This document shows, piece by piece, positions 27,397-34,309 of a DNA stretch of 64,000 nucleotides. The stretch is taken from contig CAJTKM010000002.1 in NCBI GenBank assembly GCA_910576545.1, positions 62,001-126,000 of the forward strand, read 5' to 3'. The position numbers and the translations under genes are program-made. Within the stretch, counting starts at the first letter, position 1; each line of letters opens with the position of its first letter. Below the pieces are notes generated by a model, which was not told the DNA's origin, did not search any database, and worked only from the letters and a program-made list of their open reading frames with translations. Origin of the DNA: Lachnospiraceae bacterium. Lineage in GTDB: Bacteria > Bacillota > Clostridia > Lachnospirales > Anaerotignaceae.

Positions 27397-27513
27397 TTTT
27401 CCACCATTTTTCTTTCGGGATTTCTGTGGATAATGTGTATAACTTTGTGTATAACTTAGGTTTTACGGCTTTCTGCTGTGGAAAACTTTGCGTATTTATC
27501 CACTTTTTCCACA
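27397..27513. promoter_or_regulatory. Cluster of DnaA-box-like sequences
   Basis: Within 117 bases are one perfect DnaA box (TGTGGATAA, 27425-27433, reverse) and three with one mismatch: TGTGGAAAA (27477-27485), TTATCCACT (27496-27504) and TTTTCCACA (27505-27513). TTTTCCACC at about 27397 is a further weak match. The surrounding gene-free region (27086-27552) is A/T-rich. No dnaA, dnaN or other origin-linked gene is adjacent, so this may be a DnaA-titrating or regulatory cluster rather than oriC. Confidence 0.45.
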
Positions 27514-27552
27514 AAAGAATGTCTGTTTGTGGAATTGCTGTGGTTTTACATA

Positions 27553-27806
27553 ATGCATACAATAGGGGCTGTTTTTTCGAAAAGCGTTGACAGCTTTGAC
27601 GATACTGTGCCGCATTACCCGAAAACGATGGGCGGCAAAGTCTGGTGGCGGGAGGTGGCGCGGGAGGGCAGCTTCGCATCCAGCAGAATATTCTTTCGGG
27701 ACATTATCGCCTGCTGGACGGGGAGGATTGCCGGGTGATGGCGTCTTTTGAGCGGGAGTGTGTGGAAAAATGCCTTGCGGAACTACTTTCGGCAGAATTG
27801 TACTAA
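27553..27806 (+). pseudogene. Possible frameshifted small gene
   Basis: Reading from ATG 27553 gives a protein-like stretch (SVDSFDDTVPHYPKTMGG KVWWREVAR, about residues 10-36), after which the frame becomes poor. A second frame from about 27666 continues with protein-like sequence (GQLRIQQNILSGHYRLLDG ... CLAELLSAELY) to TAA 27806. Joining them needs a -1 shift near 27660. This may be a small gene broken by one indel, or a sequencing error; I do not recognise the family and the frames could be coincidental. Confidence 0.3.
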
Positions 27807-27901
27807 TACAATTTTAACTACAATCGTGCAGCGACTGGAAATCTCCTTTGTGATATGATACGCTGGTAACAGATTACAGCGAACAAAGGAGGAATATACC
27901 A

Positions 27902-28426
27902 ATGAAAATGACGACAAAGGAATTATGTATACAGGGCCTGCTGACCGCGCTGGTGACGGTTTGTACGATGGTGTTTCAGATACCCGTTTCGGCGACACAG
28001 GGCTATATCCACCTGGGGGACAGCATGATACTGCTGACGAGTGTGTTTTTTGGCTGGAAATACGGCATGGCGGCGGGGGGCATTGGCTCCGCGCTGGCGG
28101 ACCTTCTGAGCGGCTATGCGCACTGGGCGCCGTTTACGCTGATTATAAAAGGCGGCATGGGGCTGCTGATTGGGCTGATTGCTGATTTTACAGGGAAGCA
28201 GGAAAAGTTTTTTACACTGCGGAATATGGCAGGGGGCGTGATTGGCATTATATGGATGGTATTCGGGTATTTTATCGGCGGCGGCATACTGAAAAGCAGT
28301 TTTGCCGTAGCGGCGACGTCCATTCCGGAGAATCTGGTGCAGGGGGCTGCGGGCATGGCGATTTTCCTTGTGGTCGGCACTGCGTTTTATAAGGCGAAGA
28401 TATACAGGTTTGTTTCAGAGAAGTGA
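27902..28426 (+). CDS. ECF transporter S component
   Basis: 174 residues with about five or six membrane segments. The pattern ELCIQGLLTALVTV near the N-terminus, followed by GYIHLGDSMILL and FGWKYGMAAGGIGSALADLL, matches substrate-binding S components of energy-coupling factor vitamin transporters. S proteins bind the substrate and associate with a shared EcfA/EcfT module encoded elsewhere. The substrate cannot be assigned and no riboswitch is visible upstream. AAAGGAGG lies 9 bases before ATG 27902. Confidence 0.85.
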   Translation: MKMTTKELCIQGLLTALVTVCTMVFQIPVSATQGYIHLGDSMILLTSVFFGWKYGMAAGGIGSALADLLSGYAHWAPFTLIIKGGMGLLIGLIADFTGKQEKFFTLRNMAGGVIGIIWMVFGYFIGGGILKSSFAVAATSIPENLVQGAAGMAIFLVVGTAFYKAKIYRFVSEK

Positions 28427-28441
28427 AAAAGAGATAAAGTT

Positions 28442-28492
28442 CCTTATAAAAATATCCCCTCATGCAAAGCATGAGGGGATATTTTTATAAGG
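28442..28492. terminator. Perfect bidirectional terminator
   Basis: Two perfectly complementary 24-base arms surround an AAA loop between the ECF S gene and the convergent dnaX gene. The stem begins CCTTATAAAAATATCCCC, so each strand gives a GC-containing stem followed by a T-rich run. Confidence 0.85.
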
Positions 28493-28522
28493 ATATCCGT
28501 TCAGGATACCGGGCGGAGATTT

Positions 28523-30124
28523 TTAATCATCGATAATATCCGCATCGGGGAAATAGCTGGCGGCAAGGCTGGCAAATTCAGGGTCATCATCAGCATTGGC
28601 GTCTTCCTGCTTGCCGTAGGTTTTTTCCCGCCACTGTTCATATTCTTCCTTTGTAATCATGCGGATATCGAAGGTTTTCCCTGCTGTTTTTTCCAGCATG
28701 GCAGAAATCTCATCTTTGCCCTTTTCCAGCATATCGGCTACAAAAGCGGACGGGCAGGCGATATAGAGCGCGCCGTCCTCCTTAAACTGTATTTCCGTAT
28801 CCCGCAGTTTCCCCTGCAAAGGGGCGTAGGAGATTTCGCTGCACAAAAGCGGCCATTCCTTCTGTATTTTCTGCATATCCTCCGGCAGTGCGGGCGGCTT
28901 GCGTTTCGGCGGGGCGGGCTTTTCGGGGGCGGCGGGCGCGCTGTTTGCGGGAGCGGCAGGGGCGATTCCGGCGGCGATTTTCCGTTCCAGCTCGCCAAGC
29001 CTTGCCGCAAGCGTAGTCACATCGCGCTCCGTCCAGGGGGCACAGAGCTTCATCAGCTCCACTTCCAGCAGGATACGCTCATTAGCGGCATACCGCAGTT
29101 CGCCTTGCAGTACGGAAAAGCGTTCCATCAGGGCGACAAGTTCCTCCGGCGAAAAAAGCCCCGCCGTCTGTTTCAGCTGTTTTTCTTCCTCCGCAGATAA
29201 ATCCAGCACATTGCCGGGCTGGGAAAGGGCGGAAACGACCAGCAGATTGCGGATATGTTCCAGAAATTCTGCCGCGAATTGTTTGACATCGCGCCCTGAT
29301 AACAGCATTTCCTCTACAAGCGTCATTGCTTTTTTTGCATCGCGGCGGGAAAGGGCTTCTGCCATTTCAAACAGTACCGTCCTGTCGACCGCGCCGACAA
29401 CCTCAAGCACTTTCTCCAGCGTGACTTCCTCCCCGCCGAAAAAGGCAAGGCACTGGTCGAGTATGCTGAGGGAGTCGCGCATGGAGCCATCGCCCAGCCG
29501 TGCGACATAGCGTACGGCATCCTCCTGTGCAGGGTGCCCTTCTTCCTCCAGATAACCTATCAGGGTGCGGGTGATTTCTTCTGTTGTGATGCGGCGGAAA
29601 TCAAACCGCTGACAGCGGGAGAGTATGGTCGCGGGGACTTTCTGGGGGTCTGTTGTTGCCAGAATAAAAATGACGTATGCGGGCGGTTCCTCCAGTGTTT
29701 TCAGCAGGGCGTTGAATGCGCTGTTGGAAAGCATATGCACCTCGTCAATGATGTAGACCTTGAATTTGCCCTGCGTTGGCGGATATTTGACTTCCTCACG
29801 GATTTCGCGGATATTTTCGACGCTGTTGTTGGAAGCGGCGTCAATTTCAATGACGTTGACGCTTCTGCCTGCCAGAATATCCCGGCAGACATCGCATTCG
29901 TTGCAGGGTTCGCCCTCCGCGGTCAGGCTGGTACAGTTGATTGCGCGGGCGAATATTTTGGCGGTGGAGGTTTTGCCTGTGCCGCGCGTGCCGCAGAACA
30001 GATAGGCATGGGAGGCGCGGCCCGTTTTCATCTGGTTTTTCAGTGTCCGCACGATATGCTCCTGCCCGATGACGCCGCTGAACGTCTGCGGACGGAATTT
30101 TCTGTATAATGCTGTGTAAGCCAT
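28523..30124 (-). CDS. dnaX: DnaX, DNA polymerase III subunit gamma/tau
   Basis: 533 residues. The AAA+ clamp-loader ATPase has Walker A CGTRGTGKTST, a zinc-binding module around CNECDVC, the Walker B region IIDEVHMLS and sensor motifs; then domain III and a Pro/Ala-rich linker (about 390-425); then a C-terminal tau-like region. It loads the sliding clamp and links polymerases at the fork. ATG 30124 gives MAYTALYRKFRP, the conserved start. A co-oriented hairpin repeat lies just upstream. The usual partners (ybaB and recR) do not follow; the gene ends at a terminator. Confidence 0.95.
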   Translation of the reverse strand: MAYTALYRKFRPQTFSGVIGQEHIVRTLKNQMKTGRASHAYLFCGTRGTGKTSTAKIFARAINCTSLTAEGEPCNECDVCRDILAGRSVNVIEIDAASNNSVENIREIREEVKYPPTQGKFKVYIIDEVHMLSNSAFNALLKTLEEPPAYVIFILATTDPQKVPATILSRCQRFDFRRITTEEITRTLIGYLEEEGHPAQEDAVRYVARLGDGSMRDSLSILDQCLAFFGGEEVTLEKVLEVVGAVDRTVLFEMAEALSRRDAKKAMTLVEEMLLSGRDVKQFAAEFLEHIRNLLVVSALSQPGNVLDLSAEEEKQLKQTAGLFSPEELVALMERFSVLQGELRYAANERILLEVELMKLCAPWTERDVTTLAARLGELERKIAAGIAPAAPANSAPAAPEKPAPPKRKPPALPEDMQKIQKEWPLLCSEISYAPLQGKLRDTEIQFKEDGALYIACPSAFVADMLEKGKDEISAMLEKTAGKTFDIRMITKEEYEQWREKTYGKQEDANADDDPEFASLAASYFPDADIIDD

Positions 30125-30159
30125 AATATGCCTCCTTTGGAATGAAAAGAGCGTGAACA

Positions 30160-30238
30160 TTGGGGCGCTGCCCCAAAACCCGCAAGGGAGCACCCGCTCC
30201 CTTGACCCGGGATTGCTGCCGCGCAGATGCGCAGCAGG
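30160..30238 (-). repeat. Multi-hairpin repeat in dnaX leader
   Basis: A reverse-strand copy: GGGGCGCTGCCCC, CCCGCAAGGGAG...CTCCCTTGACCC, then TGCTGCCGCGCAGATGCGCAG. Relative to dnaX it is forward and ends about 36 bases upstream of the start codon. Confidence 0.65.
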
Positions 30239-30258
30239 AACTTCTGTTTATGAAAAAA

Positions 30259-30282
30259 TCCCCATTATCATGATAATGGGGA
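30259..30282 (-). terminator. Terminator of SRP RNA
   Basis: A 24-base perfect palindrome beginning TCCCCATTATC is followed on the minus strand by TTTTTT. It lies about 20 bases beyond the SRP RNA 3' end. Confidence 0.85.
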
Positions 30283-30303
30283 AATACAGCAAGTGTTATA
30301 GGA

Positions 30304-30570
30304 ATCCGTGCGCCCGCTGTTGCCGGTTTGCCCCATGCGTTACCTCCTTCTATGGCTCCGCCCGGGCTGCCTCAGCGCACACAGGAGGGGACTGCTTAGT
30401 GCTGCTGCCTTCCGGCCCTGACACGGTTCACAGGCTCCTGTTGCGTAAGACCCGAACTTCAACACCACTTCCGGAGGGCAGACCATGAAACGCCCCGTCG
30501 AGAGCGGGCATCACCCCCACTTTAGCGGATTGTGGGTACAGGACACCGCTACCGCCCCGGCTAGCACGGA
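30304..30570 (-). ncRNA. ffs: Signal recognition particle RNA, large type
   Basis: About 267 bases on the minus strand. The 5' end TCCGTGCTAGCCGGGGCGG pairs with the 3' end GCGCACGGA. The universally conserved domain IV core GGCCGGAAGGCAGCAGC is present, as is the Alu-domain text GGTAGCGGTGTCCTGTACC. This is the long, Bacillus-type SRP RNA with an Alu domain, which with Ffh targets membrane and secreted proteins. dnaX lies immediately downstream, a common Firmicute arrangement. Confidence 0.93.
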
Positions 30571-30663
30571 AATTTGATGACAGTTCAATATGTTTGAATA
30601 GTATACTCTGTTTTTCAGCCGCTGTCAATACTCCGGCGGCTGATTTTCACCGGGAAAGCGGCG

Positions 30664-31023
30664 TTACGGCTTCAGGGTTTCCGCCCATTCGCTTTCTTTG
30701 AAGCCGACCAGCACAAAATCCTCCCCGATGACAAGCGGGCGTTTTACCAGCATGCCGTTTGTGGCAAGCAGTTCCAGCTGGGACTGCTCGTCCATTAACG
30801 GGAGCTTGTCCTTTAAGCCCTGCTCCTTATACAGCAGCCCGCTTGTGTTGAAAAATTTTTTCAGTGGCAGCCCGCTTTTTATCCACCATTCGCCCAGTTC
30901 CGCCGCAGAAGGGTTTTCTTCCGCGATATGCCTGTCTGCAAATGCAACGTCGGACGCTTCCAGCCATGCTTTCGCTTTTTTGCAGGTTGTGCATTTCGGG
31001 TATTCCAAAAATAATATGCTCAT
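30664..31023 (-). CDS. ArsC/Spx-family thioredoxin-like protein
   Basis: 119 residues with the ArsC/Spx fold. YPKCTTCKKAKAWLE carries a CxxC redox pair, and GMLVKRPLVIG is the conserved cis-proline region. Members include arsenate reductases and Spx regulators; the lack of an ars operon makes arsenate reduction uncertain and a redox role is equally possible. ATG 31023 has AAAGGAGG upstream and an extended -10 (TGCTATAAT) at about 31050. Both are intact, so the neighbouring prophage did not cut into this gene or its promoter. Confidence 0.85.
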   Translation of the reverse strand: MSILFLEYPKCTTCKKAKAWLEASDVAFADRHIAEENPSAAELGEWWIKSGLPLKKFFNTSGLLYKEQGLKDKLPLMDEQSQLELLATNGMLVKRPLVIGEDFVLVGFKESEWAETLKP

Positions 31024-31210
31024 ATGTTTCAGCCTCCTTTGCTTGAAGATATTATAGCATAACTGGAAGCGGGAACGGGGATTTTTCCGAAAAAAACAAA
31101 GTAAAATGGGGCTGGGATATGCCGATTTCCGGATAATTTTTGTTTTTCTGAAAACTTTGCGGAAATGTCAAGAGTAAATGCGAAAAAAATATAAAAATTT
31201 TTTGAGCGTG
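31024..31210. other. Host-prophage left junction region
   Basis: The first 60 bases belong to the ArsC-like gene promoter. The rest is A/T-rich and gene-free up to the transposase stop codon. The left end of the prophage should lie here, most likely between about 31080 and 31200. I could not define the terminal repeat because the right end is outside the window. TGTCAA occurs twice (about 31167 and 31207) near the transposase end. Confidence 0.4.
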
Positions 31211-32254
31211 TCAAATCAGGGCGGCGACGCACTCCCTGAACAACATTTCAGACGTTTTCCACCCTAATATTTTACGCGGATAGTTGTTCATCCATCGTTC
31301 AGCCTGTGCAACCTCCGCGTCGGTCACGTTGCCGAAATCCGTTCCTTTCGGGAAAGGCCGTCGAATCATTTTGTTTTGACATTCGTTTGACCCGCGTTCA
31401 TAGGACGAATACGGGTGGCAGAAATAAACCTTTGTCCGGTTCAGCGTCTTTCGGAGGGCGGACCGCTCCAGCCTGTCCACGTCCGCAAATTCCCCGCCAT
31501 TGTCAACGGTGATCGTCTGAAAAATTTTCCTGAACAGGACCGGCCCGTATTTCCGTTCGATACGGTCCAGCGCCTTTATCACGCTTTCCGCGGTTCTGTC
31601 CTTTATCCGCACAATGATTTCTTCACGGGTCAACCGCTCTGTTAAGACGAACAGGGCCTTTGACCCGTCCTTTTTGCTGTAAACTGTGTCCCCCTCCCAA
31701 TGTCCGAACGTTTCCCGCGTGTCAACCTCCGCCGGGCGCTTTTCGATACTGTCCCCCCGCGGCGGGCGCTTCATCGTCTTAACTTTTTTATAGGTCCGTT
31801 TCTTTTTCGGCTTTTCCGGCAAGTCCGCATTTGTCAGGAAGCGGAAAACGCCCTTTGTGATATAGCTGTAAAATGTGCTTACGCAAATTGACGTTGAAAA
31901 CTTTTTTCCCTCAATCTCAATAGACGCAAGGGCGGCGGCGGGCGAATACTTTTCGTCGATCACTTTCTTTTCCAGAAAGTCCGCAAGTTCACGATCATTC
32001 CCGATTTTCAGCCCAGCACCTTTTTTTCGTAAATTCTCCTGATATTTCCGTTCCGCTTCATCCGGGTTATACCGTTCTTCTTCCGTCCAGTCCGAATTGC
32101 GGTGAATCATGCGGGCGCGCTTGATCTCCCGATAAATCGTGCTTACGTGTACGTGAAGTCTATCCGCTATTGCCTGCGGCTTCTCTTTTGCCAGCAACGC
32201 CGCTTCGAGTTTATACCGATCTGTCTTTGTCAGGTGACTAAAACAATGCCCCAT
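31211..32254 (-). CDS. IS30-family DDE transposase, phage-encoded
   Basis: About 347 residues. An N-terminal HTH (FSHLTKTDRYKLEALLAKE-like start; HVHVSTIYREIKRA) is followed by a DDE catalytic core: FGHWEGDTV (first Asp), TITVDNGGEF (second Asp) and YSSYERGSNECQN (Glu). This is the standard IS30 layout and length. ATG 32254 follows GGAGGG by 8 bases; an in-frame start 36 bases upstream would disrupt a leader hairpin. No IS30-type inverted repeats could be found around it. Its promoter contains a phage operator, so it is probably the phage's integration or transposition enzyme rather than a passing insertion sequence. Confidence 0.9.
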   Translation of the reverse strand: MGHCFSHLTKTDRYKLEAALLAKEKPQAIADRLHVHVSTIYREIKRARMIHRNSDWTEEERYNPDEAERKYQENLRKKGAGLKIGNDRELADFLEKKVIDEKYSPAAALASIEIEGKKFSTSICVSTFYSYITKGVFRFLTNADLPEKPKKKRTYKKVKTMKRPPRGDSIEKRPAEVDTRETFGHWEGDTVYSKKDGSKALFVLTERLTREEIIVRIKDRTAESVIKALDRIERKYGPVLFRKIFQTITVDNGGEFADVDRLERSALRKTLNRTKVYFCHPYSSYERGSNECQNKMIRRPFPKGTDFGNVTDAEVAQAERWMNNYPRKILGWKTSEMLFRECVAALI

Positions 32255-32272
32255 GTTATACCCTCCAAATCT

Positions 32273-32305
32273 GAACCCGCCCCGCCACAAGGCAAGGGCG
32301 GGTTC
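32273..32305 (-). promoter_or_regulatory. Leader hairpin of transposase mRNA
   Basis: A perfect 10-base stem (GAACCCGCCC/GGGCGGGTTC) lies between the transposase promoter and its ribosome binding site. It may limit translation from the transcript, as leader hairpins do in some insertion sequences, but this is inference. Confidence 0.4.
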
Positions 32306-32323
32306 CTGTTTTTCGACATGGAA

Positions 32324-32356
32324 AGTATAACATCCTATTCATACTCACGCAAGTAT
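32324..32356 (-). promoter_or_regulatory. Operator-containing promoter of transposase
   Basis: On the minus strand TTGCGT, a 17-base spacer and TATACT form a promoter about 70 bases before the transposase start. The 16-base operator ATACTCACGCAAGTAT (32341-32356) overlaps its -35 box. The identical operator and spacing recur at 34057-34089, which links the transposase to the phage's repressor regulon. Confidence 0.75.
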
Positions 32357-32365
32357 AAATTCTGA

Positions 32366-32608
32366 TTATTCGCGCATTAGTAACCATTCGACGGAAACGC
32401 CCAGCGCGTCCGAAAGAACCAAAAGTTCATAATCTGTCACAAACCGCGTTCCGATCTCGATTCTTGAAACGCTGTCCCGCTCCATGATAACCCCCGCCAC
32501 TTGCAGGCGGGCCGCAAGGTCCGCTTGTGTGATATTCAGGCGGGCGCGCGCTTCCCGCACCCGGTCGCCGCAAAGATTCTTCCGCCCCTTGTAATCGTAA
32601 ATTTTCAT
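32366..32608 (-). CDS. XRE-family repressor candidate
   Basis: An 80-residue single-domain Cro/CI-type helix-turn-helix protein (residues about 14-76: VREARARLNITQADLAARL, then SVSRIEIGTRFVTDYELLVL). There is no oligomerization or cleavage domain, so SOS induction by self-cleavage is not expected. GGAGGG lies 7 bases before ATG 32608. It sits between the transposase and lipoprotein genes, at the divergence point of the region, and is the leading candidate for binding the six ACTCAC-type operators. The ribbon-helix-helix protein at 33817 is an alternative. Confidence 0.8.
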   Translation of the reverse strand: MKIYDYKGRKNLCGDRVREARARLNITQADLAARLQVAGVIMERDSVSRIEIGTRFVTDYELLVLSDALGVSVEWLLMRE

Positions 32609-32625
32609 TTGTTTACCCTCCGACG

Positions 32626-32694
32626 CGTGTTAAAGTTCAGATTCATTCTTGACATTAGCACGCGTTCCAGCAATAATTGTGTTAAAGGTCAGAA
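32626..32694. promoter_or_regulatory. XRE/lipoprotein divergent control region
   Basis: The rightward promoter TTGACA - 17 bases - AATAAT occupies 32649-32677 and should drive the lipoprotein gene. Two direct copies of GTTAAAG(T/G)TCAGA (about 32630 and 32682) and an inverted pair of ACGCGTG sequences (about 32625 and 32659) flank it. They differ from the ACTCAC operator and could be an autoregulatory site for the XRE protein. Confidence 0.5.
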
Positions 32695-32774
32695 CGCCAG
32701 CGTCCCCGGCGGTCCGGCCCCCAATAAATAAAAGTCCGTCCGCTGATCGCGGGCGGCAGAATGGAGGATTTCAC

Positions 32775-33488
32775 ATGAAGCGGTTTCTTTCCCTTGTCCT
32801 TTTGGCGGCGCTGGTTTTATCCCTTGCCGCCTGCGGCGGCGCGGTGGTTGATTATGATACCCCCAAATCCGGCGAATTGTCCGCCGCATACGATTTTTAC
32901 CGGGATTCTCAATCGTCCCTTGCTTCCGGTATGGCAATCACCCCCGAACAGGCCGACGACGTTTTTCTTGTCCTCATTTCCTGCGGCATGGACAGCAAGG
33001 TTTCCAACGTGACGCGCAAGCAGGGCGACGACGGACATTGCACCATTACCAGCGGTTTTAACACGTTCGACGTGTATTACACGGGCGGCGTTGTTGACCG
33101 CGTGGACAAGGGCGGCGAAACGCTGTACCCGGCCCCCGCCGCTCCCGCCGCCGACAACCCCTTGACGTCCTGTGACCTGATCGTGAAAGACGTTGAAAGC
33201 GGGACCGGCGAAAAGATCGGCGAATATGCGTATATTGAAATCAGCAAAGGCCAGCTTGAAGCTGTCACGGCTGAACAATATAATGATTTCGCCGAAACCG
33301 TCGTGAAAGACAGCGGTTACAACTGGGTGGCGATTGTCTGCGACGACGGTACGGGAATTTGCTTCCCCGGCTCCATGTACTACGTCGCCCAATATGGGAA
33401 GCAGGACACGGACGGCGGAATTCTGGAAGTCGCCGGAACGATCACGCTTGACGAAAGCGGCGGTTATACTTACGAACCGGGCGAATGA
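32775..33488 (+). CDS. Prophage-encoded lipoprotein
   Basis: 237 residues with a lipoprotein signal peptide (MKRFLSLVLLAALVLSLAAC; lipobox LAAC, lipidated cysteine at residue 20). The mature part contains an Ala/Pro linker near residues 116-127 and no family I recognise. It has its own sigma-A-like promoter and its own terminator and is read against its neighbours. This is typical of a cargo gene expressed in the lysogen, and surface-exposed phage lipoproteins often block infection by related phages; that role is inference only. Confidence 0.8.
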   Translation: MKRFLSLVLLAALVLSLAACGGAVVDYDTPKSGELSAAYDFYRDSQSSLASGMAITPEQADDVFLVLISCGMDSKVSNVTRKQGDDGHCTITSGFNTFDVYYTGGVVDRVDKGGETLYPAPAAPAADNPLTSCDLIVKDVESGTGEKIGEYAYIEISKGQLEAVTAEQYNDFAETVVKDSGYNWVAIVCDDGTGICFPGSMYYVAQYGKQDTDGGILEVAGTITLDESGGYTYEPGE

Positions 33489-33501
33489 TCTTGCATACAG
33501 C

Positions 33502-33536
33502 AAAGGCGGCGGGCATTTCGCCCGCCGCCTTTCTTT
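33502..33536. terminator. Terminator between convergent genes
   Basis: Perfect 13-base arms AAAGGCGGCGGGC/GCCCGCCGCCTTT are followed by CTTTT. It ends the lipoprotein transcript and, read the other way, the leftward pair at 33536-34026. Confidence 0.85.
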
Positions 33537-33820
33537 TACTGTTCAAATGCCCGCCCGATGATGAACCGGGCGTATATGTCCGCTATATCCTCCAATGATT
33601 CCACGCGTGAAAAGTCCTGTCCGGCGCACGTTGCTTCGTAGATTGTCCCATAGAACGCGGCCCGCTTCCTTGCCGGTTGCGCTTCTATGATTTCCCGGAC
33701 CCGCTCGAACGTGTCGTTCTCCATGACTGTTTGAAGCCGCGTCCGCTCTTCTTCCAGTTCCGCCGCGTCCTTTACAGCTTCCACGAAAACCGGGTTAAAG
33801 GTCACTTTGCATTCGTTCAC
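33536..33820 (-). CDS. Small phage early protein, unknown
   Basis: 94 residues from GTG 33820, which overlaps the stop of the upstream gene by 4 bases (GTGA) and has GGGGGG 8 bases upstream. The sequence (NPVFVEAVKDAAELEEERTR...) is charged and helical, with no recognised domain. It is the second gene of an operator-controlled leftward pair, next to a ribbon-helix-helix-like protein. Confidence 0.6.
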   Translation of the reverse strand: MNECKVTFNPVFVEAVKDAAELEEERTRLQTVMENDTFERVREIIEAQPARKRAAFYGTIYEATCAGQDFSRVESLEDIADIYARFIIGRAFEQ

Positions 33821-34026
33821 GCCTGTTCCCCCCAATTTTCCCCGATTCCCGCCGCCGCGTCAAGCGTCTTTTCCAGCCACTCGTTCAGAGACATTCCCGC
33901 CGCCTGCGCCGCCGCAAGGTAAATTTCCTTTTTCCCTTTTTTGACATACGGGTAAAGTCTGTCGTAATTTTCCGTATTCCACTTATTTTTTGCGCGGGTA
34001 TTGCTTGCGTACTTCTTTTTTTCCAT
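33817..34026 (-). CDS. Arc-like ribbon-helix-helix protein
   Basis: 69 residues, very basic N-terminal half (KKYASNTRAKNKWNTENYDR) followed by VKKGKKEIYLAAAQAAGMSLNEWLEKTL. This matches the ribbon-helix-helix fold of Arc/MetJ-type DNA-binding proteins seen in phages and plasmids. GAAAGGAGG lies upstream of ATG 34026. It is driven by a leftward promoter overlapped by a phage operator, so it may be a second regulator that feeds back on the early region. Confidence 0.7.
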   Translation of the reverse strand: MEKKKYASNTRAKNKWNTENYDRLYPYVKKGKKEIYLAAAQAAGMSLNEWLEKTLDAAAGIGENWGEQA

Positions 34027-34056
34027 TCCCAGCCCCTCCTTTCGGGTCGCTTATTG

Positions 34057-34089
34057 ATTATAACACCTTTTTTATACTCACGCAAGTAT
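34057..34089 (-). promoter_or_regulatory. Leftward early promoter with operator
   Basis: Minus-strand TTGCGT - 17 bases - TATAAT. The operator ATACTCACGCAAGTAT (34074-34089) covers the -35. It is the same operator sequence and the same spacing as at the transposase promoter. Confidence 0.75.
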
Positions 34090-34101
34090 GAAATTTTGCA
34101 C

Positions 34102-34164
34102 AATCTCACGTGAGTATTTTTGTTCAACATCCCCGTTGACTTTTCATACTCACGTGAGTATAAT
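34102..34164 (+). promoter_or_regulatory. Rightward early promoter with two operators
   Basis: TTGACT (34136-34141), a 17-base spacer and TATAAT (34159-34164) form an almost perfect sigma-A promoter. The perfect palindrome ATACTCACGTGAGTAT (34146-34161) fills the spacer and enters the -10. A degenerate operator with an intact CTCACGTGAGTAT core lies at 34102-34117. With the leftward operator at 34074 this makes three sites in 90 bases, like a phage immunity region. Confidence 0.8.
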
Positions 34165-34309
34165 AATAATCAGAAAGAGCGAAACACAAGCCGCCCGGTT
34201 GCCGGGGCGTAAAGTTCGGCAACGGCCAACCTTACGGGCCGACATGAAAAGGGGGCCGACACGGTACAAGGTAACTTCAACATTTCGTTTTATATATGGA
34301 GGTAATCAC

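Noticed and set aside
27397-27513. Chromosomal origin oriC
   Set aside because: No dnaA, dnaN, gyrB or rpmH nearby. The box cluster is reported but not called an origin.
31211-32366. Simple IS30 insertion into the prophage
   Set aside because: No matching inverted repeats were found on its two sides and its promoter carries the phage operator. I keep it as a possibility only until the right end of the phage is seen.
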